Assembly: GCA_013350335.1 (NCBI GenBank)
Contig: CM023538.1
Location: forward strand, 45,440,201 to 45,504,200
From: Chimonanthus salicifolius
Taxonomy: Eukaryota; Streptophyta; Magnoliopsida; Laurales; Calycanthaceae
DNA length: 64,000 nt
Direction: 5' to 3'
The notes under the pieces are model-generated. The model was not told the DNA's origin. It saw only the letters and a list, made by a program, of their open reading frames with translations, and did no database searches. A program made the translations under genes and the position numbers. Below, piece by piece: positions 43,919-55,167 of the stretch; positions within the stretch are counted from its first letter, which is position 1; each line of letters opens with the position of its first letter.

Positions 43919-44176
43919 CTTGACGGTACAACCTCGTCAAGATATAAACATCCCAAATCATCCCCCTGGAAGGCAAAACCTCGTCCTGATATACACAATC
44001 ACAATTCATTCCCCTTGACGGCAAAAACCTCGTCAAGATATAAACATCCCAAATCATCCCCCCCTCGACGGCAAAACCTCGTCCAGATATACACAATCAC
44101 AATTCATTCCCGTTGACGGTAAGGCCTCGTCAAGGTGTTCCTTATGGTACCCCCTTGATGGATGAATCACATCAAG
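43919..44176 (-). repeat. Hairpin array with co-varying stems (5' LTR of D)
   Basis: Same six units as 36646-36903: CTTGACG/CGTCAAG (43919-43941), CTGGAAG/CGTCCTG (43966-43988), CTTGACG/CGTCAAG (44014-44037), CTCGACG/CGTCCAG (44064-44086), TTGACG/CGTCAA (44113-44133), CTTGATG/CATCAAG (44154-44176). The sixth is perfectly paired here but has one mismatch in the other LTR. Confidence 0.85.
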
Positions 44177-44978
44177 ATATCCCCATGTTTGGTTCTCGGT
44201 CGCCCCGACGGAGCATAGGCTCCGGTTCCATTTCATCTTTTCCCTTTCATATCCCTCCCATGTCATGCATGAGATGTAGATGCCATATGCCATGTAATAA
44301 ATATGATAGTACAAACCATGGCTTTAATAATCTCATCAATAAAACATATGATTTGATTACCACAATAGGACAAGTAAAACATTAATATTCACATCATAAT
44401 CTTAAAACCCATATTAAAAAAAAATCATATGCTTATTAAAATAAAACCAGGAAAAATCCATACATAACACATAATCCAAGGCTTACAAAAAGGTAGGAAT
44501 CCTATCGAATACTGATAGCGTCCCTTTCCGTTTTTGCCTAATAATTCCGGTCGCTGATCGCGTACCGTTTGCAATATGCCAATACCTTATTATACATTTT
44601 CCAAGTTAGTCTATATCTTATCCATGATTAAGTCTCTAACTGATCATAAACCTAGGTCCATTAATGATCTTTAATCATGTTACAAAGTTATCATAAATCA
44701 GCCCTTATCTTAGCCTCTTTTTCCATTGATTAAAAACACATCCATAAATCCAATTTTGGCCATTTTAAATATTCCGGTTTGCGAGCCTAAAACGCAGCAT
44801 CTATCCGTTTCATTTAGGTACCTTCTAAGTCCAAAATTCATCCATAACTTAGATCCATTAAGGATTCATTAATCATGATCTAGCATCATCAGATCAGTCC
44901 CTTTAATTTAATATCATCTCCATTTACCCTACCGGACTAGTAGTGTCTTAGAAAATATTCAAAAACTGTACATTTCAA

Positions 44979-45443
44979 TTCAGTCGACTGAACAATGAGT
45001 TCAGTCGACTGAATCATGGGTTCGGTCGACTGAATCACAAATTCAGTCGGCTGATTTTGAATCAGATCGTCTGTTTGTCCTACCAGTTTATTTTCAGTCG
45101 ACTGAAATGCACATTCAGTCGGCTGAACTATCAACCCTCCGTTTAGTGTTTAATAAGCATTCCTTCAGTCGACTGAATCATATATTCAGTCGGCTGAAAC
45201 TTCCAGAACCCTTTTCTTATCCGAGACGTTTGTGTTCAGTCGACTGAATCATCAGATTCAGTCGGCTGAAACTCCCAGAAACTCCTTCTGTTTTCAGCCA
45301 CCATTAGTTCAGTTGACTGAAACTCTAGTTCAGTCGGCTGAAACTCCCAGAAGCTCGTTTCTGATTCGTCCATTATCAGTTCAGTCGGCTGAAACTCCCA
45401 GAACTTCGTTTCTGGTTCGTTCATTATCTGTTCAGTCGACTGA
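44979..45443 (-). repeat. Array of TTCAGTCGACTGAA palindromes (5' LTR of D)
   Basis: Same array as 37707-38172, about fourteen sites. A few have changed between LTRs (for example GTCGAC to GTTGAC near 45311), all as single transitions. Confidence 0.9.
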
Positions 45444-46756
45444 CTGTTTTGTCAGTCCTTTCCATTGCATGTTTTGTACTTCCTTCCTTCGCGATTTCTC
45501 TTAAAAGAGCCATAACGGCATGTTTGGAAATACTTACAATCCTTGGTTTTCCCGGTTGTCTCTTGCTCCTCTTGTTCCTTAGTCTTTCTCCTTCTTCTTC
45601 CTCCTTGATACTCGGCCAATGGTGAGCTTGATTAAGGTAAGGTCACCAAGGTTTGGTTTGGCCAAGGTGTAACAGCTTTGAGAGAGGAAAACGGAGGTGG
45701 GAATGGGAAAATATCTCAAGTCTTGGGTCTTGAGTGGTCGGTCAACCTTCGGTTTTCTTCTTCCCTTCTAAATCTCTTTCTCTTTGGTGTTTTCTTTGTC
45801 TTGCAAGAGGGAGGACGGTTTGGAGAGGAGAGGGAGAGAGTGATAAGAGAAAAGAGATGGAAAACCATCTCCCATGTAATCTTGGTCTTGTCCCATCGAC
45901 CAAGAAAATCATAAAGGGGGGGTATGGCCTTGCATGCCCCCAATTTTTGGGTCATTTTCTCCTTAGTGGGGGTGGTTGGAATGGGTTTGAGTCACCACTC
46001 ATTTCAATGAGTTTGGTGAGTCAAATAAGATGGAAATCATCTTGACTCACCTCCTCTCCTATGTGACTTACTCCATTATTTAATTTATTACTTAACTTAG
46101 CCCCTTTAATTTTTATAATTTAATTTCTATTTATTTCCCTTCAATTCTTTATGAATCCACCCATGGTTGACCAAGTCAACCATGGTGGCCGGCCCCACCA
46201 ATTTCTTAGCCAACCGCCACCTCACTTGATGAGGTGGAGGTGGACCCCACTTGATTATGCCCCTTAGTCTATTCAAGACTAAACTTAGGTGTTTTACATT
46301 AATTAAATCAACTTTATTTACTTGGGTCCTCTCTAATTCCATTTTGACTCATCCATGGTCAACCAAGATGGTAGGCCCCACCTTTTTCCTTGGTCCACAT
46401 GCCACTTCACTTGATGAGGTGGAGGTGGGCCCACTTGATTATACCGTCTTGATTATTTCCTCATTAACTTAGGTGATCAATTCAATCTATTCTCCTTATT
46501 GGGTCATCATTGGACCCTTGGCCCAATTATATTTATTTTCTTATCATTTACCTTGGGGTTTGAATCAATTTTGATCCGTTGGGTCCCACATGGTTATCGG
46601 GCCCTTTTTTTTTTTTTGTCCATTATTGACCCCTTTAAATGAGTTCTATCCAATCCATGGTCCATTGGACCATACTTGGGCCTTTACCCAAATTTTTGAT
46701 CCATTTGACATCCATGACATCAAAATTCCCATTTTTCGATTATTAAAATAAATAAT

Positions 46757-46761
<5 letters not shown>

Positions 46762-46801
<40 letters not shown>
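46762..46801 (-). repeat. (TA)n microsatellite in D 5' LTR
   Basis: About 20 TA units near the U3 start on the sense strand. Confidence 0.9.
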
Positions 46802-46802
<1 letters not shown>

Positions 46803-46825
46803 ATTTAAAAATTCAGGCTATTACA

Positions 46826-46830
46826 GGTCG
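46826..46830. repeat. Target duplication of element D, right
   Basis: GGTCG, identical to 35983-35987. Confidence 0.92.
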
Positions 46831-47000
46831 GTCGGATTAACTTATAAAATCCTCGACCTGACCCGATTTAAATTTCACACGGGTTTTTATATTGTCAGCT
46901 CGACTTGACTCGCTGACTCAAAATTCTCGACCCGACGTGCATGATCTTTCAGGTCGCGTCATGCGGGCTGAGCCAAAACCTGACCCGAGTTGCATTCCTA

Positions 47001-47260
47001 GGTAGAGAGGTGAAAATGAGAGTAATCCCTTTTTACCTTGTTTGATAATGAAAGTGGAAAGAAAATCACAAGTTTCCTTTTCCATGTACAAATCTGAAAA
47101 CCCATCAAAGCTGCATTTGGACAGGGAGAGGTGAAAATGAGAATAACCCCTTTTTACCCTGTTTGATAATAAAGGAAAGTGGTAAGAAAATCTCAAGCTT
47201 CCTTTTCCATGTACAATTCTAAAAACTCTTTCACTGCAATATATAATCACTTTATATCTT
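47001..47260. repeat. Diverged tandem duplication that received the hAT MITE
   Basis: Starts with the right target duplication GGTAGAGA. Units 47003-47100 and 47122-47228 both read gaggtgaaaatgaga, ccctttttacc, tgtttgataat and cttccttttccatgtaca. The piece ccaaagctgcatttg before the second unit (47105) also precedes the MITE at 35761, so the MITE landed in the first of two tandem units. Confidence 0.75.
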
Positions 47261-47602
47261 TATTAGGATAAACTTTTTTCCTCTTATCAAATATAAAAAA
47301 ATCCTGCAAAATTTACCTCACCCAAATAGAACCCAAGTAATCAAGAAATAAATCCCCTTAATTATTTCGTCTACACTTTCCTACTTGTGATTTTCAAGTA
47401 GCTAATTCATGCAATCAAATATTGAAACCATTCGCCGCAGAGAATTATCCAAAACATTCTTCCAAAAATTGTACCGTAAATAAAAGATGTGTATATTTTT
47501 CCATCACTGACATAACTACGCAGCAATCCCCTCTTTATTCATTGGCATACAGTTCTTGCCTGAATTTGGCAGAGGTAACTCTAAAAAGGAAAAAAAATAA
47601 AA
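47261..47602. other. Downstream sequence of the membrane protein gene
   Basis: Probable 3' untranslated and flanking sequence for the minus-strand gene at 47603. No other feature seen. Confidence 0.4.
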
Positions 47603-48136
47603 TTATACTGCTTCCATGTTCAAGGCATTTCTATCAGCAGCAGTGCTTTGATCCATGGCTTTTTCACCGTAGACGAAGAAGAAGTAAAATGTGAGTAGGC
47701 TGCTGCTCACAGTCAAGCCCCAAACCAAAACCCAGGCCACGCTCAACTGCAAAATCGTCGAGATTCGATAAGCAAGCATAACGTTCAGTGTCGTTGCAAG
47801 CACCCATATGGGGACCTTCAGCCTCTCCCTTGTCTTCGAGTTCTCCGGCAACCGGTCGAAAACATGTATGCACCAAAGGAAGAACAAGAGAATTCCATAG
47901 AACGAGAAGATGAAGATTAGAGCTAGAATATCTTCGCGCAATCTAATGGCGGAAGAGACAGTGTTGATGGTCAAGAAGCCAATGGTAAGTATGTTTAAAA
48001 AGGTGGATTGGGAATCACGTTTTCGGCTCTCTGGCTCTGCAATTGAGTTAACTGCTCCATATCTCATTTCTAATTGGCACAGAGCGTGGAAGAGAGAAAG
48101 AGAGACACAGAAATTGTAGAACAAGCGAAGGGTATT
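47603..48136 (-). CDS. Predicted multi-pass membrane protein, start uncertain
   Basis: Open for 177 codons before the stop at 47603-47605, with codon use and hydrophobicity unlike the chance frames around it. Counting from TTG at 48124, hydrophobic segments lie at about residues 5-18, 42-60, 66-89, 104-122 and 127-151, giving four or five membrane spans. The loop between the first two is charged (EPESRKRDSQ) and the C-terminus is short and polar (GEKAMDQSTAADRN). The layout resembles small uncharacterised plant transmembrane proteins. I cannot name the family. No ATG precedes the first hydrophobic segment: the in-frame stop is upstream of an AG at 48137-48138 that could be a splice acceptor (gttgagttcag|aataccc), so an upstream exon is possible. 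Otherwise translation starts at ATG 48067 and loses the first span, or the gene is a recent pseudogene. Confidence 0.6.
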   Translation of the reverse strand, partial: NTLRLFYNFCVSLSLFHALCQLEMRYGAVNSIAEPESRKRDSQSTFLNILTIGFLTINTVSSAIRLREDILALIFIFSFYGILLFFLWCIHVFDRLPENSKTRERLKVPIWVLATTLNVMLAYRISTILQLSVAWVLVWGLTVSSSLLTFYFFFVYGEKAMDQSTAADRNALNMEAV

Positions 48137-48902
48137 CTGAACTCAACAATGGCTATTATTTATTGTGTGATAACTCGGATCTTGCTGAGCAAGGCTTGAC
48201 CATTTCCCTGGACTTCATCCTTTGAAGGTAACAATTTTCATTGGTTATTCACAAACACAAGCAATCAAAGATTCAAGGAAAGAATCAAAGAAAGTCCTCA
48301 ATTCACATCAACGCGGAGAAATGACCCGATGCCCACTCTATGGTGGGTATGGGTATGACATCAAAGTTCGATGAAATTGGACTCGGATACGTCTAAAATG
48401 GTTCACGAAAGGCATGACTTTTTAAATAATGTAAATTAGTATTAATGCCATTTACTTAGTTTAAAATGATTATTGATAAGTCATTAACTTATATATATTG
48501 ATATCATACAATTCCAACCCCTACAGTTCAATTTTGTTAAAAAATAATCTGAAAGAACTCAAATGTATAGGAATCCTGTGGTGGGACCACTTTATCTATT
48601 TGAGATAGAGCTGGTAAATTACATCATTCATACACAATTTGAAAGGACTTCAGTTCACATGGAAAGACATACAATCTTAACCCTCAAGGATCTTCTTGTG
48701 AAAGATTCGGTAGAAAAGAAATTAGATAATCAAAATAAATCTTTTAATTGGAGTGGTTGTACACAATGGATGAATCTAATATCTTATGTATACTGTATAT
48801 TACATATTGAACCTTTTTTCTTGATTTTGTGGTGTGCATAAACGTCAATCACTACCGTATCTTATAAAATTGAAAAATAAATTAAAATGACTTTGGAGTG
48901 AG
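48137..48902. other. Upstream region of the membrane protein gene
   Basis: No confident TATA box or upstream exon on the minus strand. AT-rich beyond 48400. Confidence 0.4.
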
Positions 48903-49035
48903 CAGGGCCGTCTCGACACAAGTTGAGGCCTAAGGCAAAAATTTAAAATGGGACATTTTGGGTATTTAACATATTATTATAAGTAATATTTAATTAAAAT
49001 TTTAATTCTATATAATAAAAATAATATATCTAAAT
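48903..49035. mobile_element. Left end of a hAT-type element related to 34017-34686
   Basis: CAGGGCCGTCTCGACACAAG, ttgaggcctaaggc and taattaaaattttaatt match the left end of the element at 34017. The right terminus was not found, so the length is unknown. Confidence 0.6.
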
Positions 49036-52000
49036 TCTATTTTTCTTACTTTTTGAGATGCAAAATTACTAAATAAATTTTTTTATTCAAATTTTGCTAA
49101 AAAAATCATTTTCAATTGATAATATGACTAATTCACTTAATCTTTCTTGTGATATTGTTGATCGTAGGTAAGATTTTATCAATTTTAGTTTTGAAAAACT
49201 TATTTATGGAAAAGCAATTCCAACCACGGTCAAACCCGTGCTATGAATATTATATTATAAATAATAATAAATTATTAATTAATGTTTAATTGATGAGTTG
49301 GAATAAAATTTAGAGTAAACAATTTTTTTTATGAAAAATTAAAATATGACTTTTACTAGTAAAATCGGGTGATTAAAAATTGAATTTTAGGTTCAGTTTT
49401 TTATCTACTTATGGTTTACCATATATAATTTTAATTCAACATTATTTTGTTATGAATCATCTTAAAATAATTAAAAAGAAAAAAGAAAATACACCAGTTG
49501 TAGTATATATATATATATAAAGGCTAAATAGACCGAAAGTCGATTGCCTTTTGTAACTTGTTGTAAAATCATAAACAAAAATTTAGCTTCGGTCGCTCCG
49601 GTAGGCTGATATATCTTATATGTGTTCAGATTTATTAACGTATGGCGAGTTTGACGAGTCTCAAATTTGAATTGAAAAATAAACGTACTCAAATACCAAA
49701 ATTCTACACTATATAATCTATTATAATTCTTAATATTATTATAAAATTAAAAATAGACAACAAATAATCATATAATTACTTTTTATTTGAATTACCCATT
49801 TTATAAATTATATGAAATGAAAAACCTTAAAAATGAATTGAATTTTCCCATTTAACTAATCTAGATAACCACATTTTATTGGGTCTAATATTTTGCCTCC
49901 CAAGTATTCTATTTATTTATTTATATTTATAAAAAAATAAATGAGATTATAAAAAGATAATCTTTAAAACCTCTAAAATTGGTAATGTTTAAAAAAAAAT
50001 AAAAAAAACTAAAAGGTGCTCACGACTCACGAGAGAGCTCCGTAAAATAAGCTCAGGTTGGAGCTTCTTCACGTGTGAATCATTTGTTTTATTTTATCCG
50101 TATCTCCCTCACCCCTCACCCCTCTCTCTTTGCTAATGGTGATAACCCTCAAAATCCTAGCCGCCGTCGCTGTCTGAGAGGATGACTAAAGCTTGTGTTT
50201 GAGGATTTCAAAAACTGAGGGCCTAAGGTGGTTGGGGAGCAATTTCGGCTCGGCAAAACCAAAATGAAAAAAATCCAAAATAATCGAGTTCGATTGACAC
50301 TGGAATTGATTGGGGTCATGTTCGATTTCAAATATCATGCATGGATTAGAAATCGAGTCTGCCCCAAGGTTAATACATAAAAACTCGATTTTAGCCCAAA
50401 AGCTTAAATTTGAGCCACATTTATATCATATATAATTTTTATTTTATAAAAAATACAAAATTTTCCTTGTAGGCCTAAAAGAATACTCTAGCCTTTAAGT
50501 TCACATATACATTTTGGGTTTGAAACCAGCCTCAATCCTTTCACATACAAATTCAGGTCGGGCTTGAGTTTGAATAGTACAGGCTAACTTGGGCTCGCAT
50601 CCTTAAATGTGATGTTGACGTGCATACTGGGTCACGTACTATTATCGACTTTCCTAAGTATGAGCCCACCAAATGACATGACAATAGACATGTTGAAATG
50701 GTCTTCACTTCAAGCTATATTTTTAAAGCCTCAAAAGTTTATCATTTTAAAAAATCTTTTTAATCCCTAAATTTTATTGTCTTTAAAATATAACTTAAAC
50801 AATCCAATTAAGATGATTTTTGTTAGACAATATATTGAAAGAAAAGATCATTGTAATGTGTCAATCACTATCTTCTTTGATGAGCCCTCATACAAGCTAG
50901 TCCGCACACTTGTACAAAGTTAAAACCTAAAATACTCCTCTGTCAGAAATTGGACTCTCAAGTATGTTTGGCAACCAAGAGATAATAAGGTAGGAGATTT
51001 CAAAACTAAGAAAGTGGGAGAAAATCAATTAGGTTAGAATATTGGCATTTGGTAACCATATCAATGTGCTGTGAAATTTGGTAGATTCAAATATTTCTGT
51101 TTGGCATATATTTTGAAGATTTTGATATGTCAATTTTTTTTACAAAGTGTACCCATTCACACAGAAACTATTAAAGTTATTTAAAAAAATTCATTAACAT
51201 TTATATTATAATGTCTACTTATTTTTAATTACAACTATTAATTAATAGTTAAACAAAAATTCTAGAAACTCAACCAAGTTTCTCGATTCAATTGGATTTC
51301 AAGTTGAGTCCAAATTTTGAATTTTCGAACACAGGGACACATTATACTTACACAATTGAATCATCAAATTCTTGTCACTTAAATTAGATTAAATGACATT
51401 TTATATTGAGATGGGGCTGATTAACCCTACAAAGTAAAAGACGTTATTATTGATGTGAGAATTTATAAGAAGATAGTCTAATTAAACATATTAAAGCCAA
51501 TACATTTAAACTAATTAAATAAACAGTTGAAATGAAGTTCTTTATTAGTTATCAAAATTATTTGCTTAAATCAAATTAGTAAAAAACTTATGTAAAATTA
51601 ATATCATAATCATAATATTGATAATCAATAACTTCTTCTGTTACAATCATTTTTCCTAATAAATTAATACAATATTAAAATTAAATTGTTAACATGACTC
51701 ATTTATGCCATATTCTAGTGTTCCCTTTTTTTTAAAAAAAAAAAATCCTCTAATAAGACTTTTTCTATGGAGACTAAATATGGAGACTTCCCTTTAAATA
51801 GATATTGGACTTCACGTAGTTGTGTGTAATGTAAAGACCATATAGTATATTGTCTATGAAGTTGCAACTCTATTTATTCATTTTATCCATTCATTTTAAA
51901 CTTTAAAAATATAATAACTTGTACTCGTTCAAAAATAAAGATCAACATCATATGAATCAGATTATCAATTAATGGTAAAACATTATATACTTACATAAAT

Positions 52001-52239
52001 ATAATTATCTATCAAATGCACCCAATCAAAGTGGAGTTAGGAATGTCTCGCTACTAGTCATATTGTGGGACTGATGTAATACTTATCATAATATCAGAGT
52101 TTATTAATTGAGAATCAATCATAGAATCTATCATTATTAAACTTTATGTTCGACAAATCCGAATGACATAACCACAGGATCTGAATCAATTAATACTTGA
52201 AACATGGATCAATCTTAATGCGGAAATCATAAACATAAT
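49036..52239. other. AT-rich intergenic sequence, no gene recognised
   Basis: Contains a short (TA)n run at 49505-49519 and old repeat fragments: a pale likeness between 50290-50600 and 56300-56740 (gcccaaa, tttgagc, gggcttgag phrases), probably a shared transposon family. No coding region recognised. Confidence 0.4.
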
Positions 52240-52530
52240 AATAATATGACATACCCTGATCTATTGATGAAGAAGAGTAAGGTTTGATCTTCCCTTTGAT
52301 GTGCTGAGGCTTCCTGAAATCCAAAAACAAGAGAAAACACCCATTTTGGAGTTTCTACCTCTTTCCTCTTTAATGCTCTCTCCCAATTTCGTGAATAATA
52401 TTTTTGATACTGAAGTTGTCTTCAGTTGATGGATAATTATGAGAGAGATCATTTTATAGGGAGAGAGAGGACCCCTAAGGTAATTAAAACTTTCCATTCC
52501 TATTTCTCATCAAAATAGAAAACTGATCCC
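52240..52530 (-). mobile_element. Possible LTR promoter and leader fragment
   Basis: On the minus strand CCCTATAAAATGATC (52447-52461) is a good TATA box, followed by a leader, a short frame (from 52418) and atttccgcattaaga-type sequence (52215-52230) like copia LTR 3' parts. No terminus, primer site or domain, so tentative. It could instead be the 5' end of an unrecognised host gene. Confidence 0.3.
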
Positions 52531-54769
52531 CTTTAGAACTCTCCTAAAATAGATTTTTCTTATTTAAAAATAGTTTTCCTAATTTAAAATCCTCTATATG
52601 GAGCTTCAAATTTAATGTGGGTCATATATAGTCTTACAACTGATGCACTATCTATTGCAAAGAGAGAGACAGAATGTAATGACAGGGAAATGATATTATG
52701 GTTGGATGGTTGAGGGAGAAAGTTAAAGAGCCCGGGTCAGAGTGAGAGAGAGCATCTGGGTGAGAAGAAATAGAGAGATGGCAGACTAAGAGTGGAAGAG
52801 AGAAAGAGAACCCAGAGATGGAAGTGGCATACGTGTAATAGAGAGCTGGAGACATCCTAAGTTCTGTGTCTCTCTGAAAAATGAAGACCAAAATCTACTC
52901 AAATTGGAGGATTGACGTATAAAGGGTATGACTGAAAATTTCAATCTCCTCGTGTTTTTAGAAGATTAGATTTTATTTTCTCATTTACCAGATGGAAGAA
53001 ATTTAATATACAGGCACAAAAAGATCAGAACTTTCAATACATTGATGTAGGACACACATATCACAAGTGGACCCCCTTCCATTTTAATTATTTATTTATT
53101 TTTCTAGTTAGCAAATTGGCAGGTGTCTTATTCTTCGTTTTGTGTTGTGATCGGTCTCCTAATGTGTCATGGATTCCCATATGTAGTTAGAAGGGTTTTG
53201 TTTCTCAAAATATTGTAATGAAATCAGAAATTAATTAGTTTCTCTCTCTTCTATCTTTCTTCTTGTTTGCTGTAGGTTTTTTTTTTATTGTCTGGCGAAG
53301 ACGGATCTCTATTTTGTTGGATCGAAGAGCCGGTGTGCATCACTCTCGCATCATACATGATTATCGAACACTATCGTACATGAAATGAACCATATCATTT
53401 TGATGGAGCCATTAGTATTGCAATGTGATATTTATTGGAAAGACATATTTTTAATTTTAAAGTTTATTAAATTTATTTTAATCATATTAGTTAAGTCATA
53501 ATTTCCAATTATAAAATTTAAAATTAGTAGTAATTTAATATGCTGAAAATTTAAGATTTTTAAAAGATATAATTTGATAGATCCAATAAAAATGATCCTG
53601 TGTTCGTTCAATCTTCAAATATTGTCCTTTTAATAGGCTAACCATTTTCACTACTAGTTAACTCAACGATAAAAAAAATATATTGATCAATCTATGAGAG
53701 AGTGTGAACTGCTCTCCGTCTTACTCGTTATTTGGAAAAAGTCTCCCCATTTTATAATTCAATAGAAGTCACTAATTTCTTATTAGAAATTTAATAGGAC
53801 CTATAACTATGTTAACTAAAGGTCAACTTCCTTTTGTAAATTATCGCACATAGCTTATACCAAGTGAAATATTTTATAAAATCTTTATGAGATAGTATTT
53901 TCATCTATTTTATTTTTTACATTAATTATATGTTGAGTAATTGGCATACTTCTAATTTGACCATAATCAGAGCTATTTTCACCCTTAGATTAAATCTAAG
54001 AGTGCCCGCCAACTTTGATTTTTAAAAATTCAATGCTCTAGTTGTCTGCTTTAGTTGATTTTTAACCCATAAAATTATTTTTCATCATTATACTCACTAA
54101 CTGGTATTCACCTTCAAGTGAGCCTCACGATATCCATTAAAACAATCTTAAGGAAAAAATAATTTACCATTAATGAAGAGACTTTTATAGAATATTTATA
54201 AAAAATTAAGGGCCTTTTTAATTATGAAAAATATATAGGTTTTTTTAAAATAAATTCAAAAGATAAAAGACCATATTAGATAAAGCCCTATTCAATTTTA
54301 GATTTTTTAATAGAAGTTTATATTGCGGGAACCTAAAGGCACATTAATTAAAATATATCAGTAGTGAAACTGAACATCTTACAACATATTTCTGATAAGC
54401 TCAATCAATGCTTATGCCTTTTAGAAAGTAATACAATATATAGCATTCTATATATTAACGTCTTGGGATTCTCTACTATGAAAGAAAAAAAAAAAAAAGC
54501 ATTCTACATATTATACAATTATATTTAGTTCAAATTAGCCTTTCTAAAATCTACTAACATCTGATTTACTGTTGAGAAGTAGATAGTCAAATTTTAAATT
54601 AATGTCTTCACATAATTTATTTTATAATCTTAAATTTATATAAAATTAATTTTAATAATACATTCTTTCATTTAATAAAATCATGTGCAATTTGATCGTG
54701 TGTTCTCTTGTAATTTTGAAAAGCTTCTACGGTGGAGATTATGTTGCACAAGGGGTGGAAAATTCGAAC
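52531..54769. other. Intergenic sequence, no gene recognised
   Basis: Purine-rich (GA) stretch at 52660-52860, then AT-rich sequence. No domain or element terminus recognised. Confidence 0.45.
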
Positions 54770-55110
54770 ACCCTGAGATATCGGCTGACATCTCAGCCAA
54801 TAAATTTCTCTCCTTTTTTTTTTTTTAAATATCAGTATTTTTCTGAATTAAAAATAAATAAATAACTCAAAAGGAAGCTGGTTTGTTTTTTAAAAATTTG
54901 AAAATGAAAATATCGGTCGATATCTAGGCCAATATTGGTCCAATATCTATCGATATCTGGGCCAATATTGGTCCAATATCGGCCGAGATATCAACTCAGG
55001 CCTACCATTGTTTTAATTTTTTTTTTTTTAAAAGAAAACACCTATATTATGAATATCGACTGATATCACCAATATATATCGGCCTATATATCAGCCATAT
55101 CGATCGATAA
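54770..55110. repeat. Repeat rich in GATATC and CGGCCGA palindromes
   Basis: A 38-base unit (gatatctgggccaatattggtccaat type) is tandemly duplicated at 54918-54993. It is surrounded by single atcggctgacatctcagcc and atatcggcctatatatc elements. Most contain nested palindromes (GATATC, CCAATATTGG, CGGCCG). Family not identified. Confidence 0.55.
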
Positions 55111-55111
55111 A

Positions 55112-55115
<4 letters not shown>

Positions 55116-55166
<51 letters not shown>
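55116..55166. repeat. (TA)n microsatellite
   Basis: About 25 TA units. Confidence 0.9.

Positions 55167-55167
<1 letters not shown>

Larger units (their letters stand above)
35988..46825 (-). mobile_element. Element D: gypsy chromovirus (Tekay/Del type), full-length but internally deleted, 10.8 kb
   Basis: Two LTRs of about 3.56 kb, a perfect 5-bp GGTCG target duplication, a primer site beside the right LTR and a polypurine tract beside the left LTR fix limits and minus-strand orientation. The internal part is only 3.7 kb. On the sense strand the order is leader with palindromic repeats, a two-zinc-knuckle frame, a gag remnant with zinc knuckle, about 1 kb of unrecognised sequence, then integrase and a chromodomain-like tail. 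Protease, RT and RNase H are missing. It is therefore non-autonomous, and any movement needed proteins from relatives. LTR differences are mostly C/T and G/A transitions and repeat-length changes, as expected from deamination of methylated DNA after insertion. Confidence 0.93.
43265..46825 (-). repeat. Element D 5' LTR
   Basis: 3561 bases, collinear with 35988-39551. Differences seen include several CpG-type transitions in the first 120 bases, the longer (TA)n run and loss of one hairpin arm near 46355. The same three dyad arrays are present (43919-44176, 44979-45443, 46161-46185). Confidence 0.93.
35789..47000. mobile_element. hAT MITE split by gypsy element D
   Basis: The MITE consists of 35789-35987 plus 46831-47000 (369 bases when element D and one GGTCG are removed). 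The termini are inverted repeats: TAGGGCCGCAACTTGGG on the left, and TAGGAATGCAACTCGGG as the reverse complement of the right. Flanks are a perfect 8-bp duplication GGTAGAGA, the hAT hallmark. The interior is rich in gggtcgggt and acccgacc inverted motifs. There is no transposase. Confidence 0.88.
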
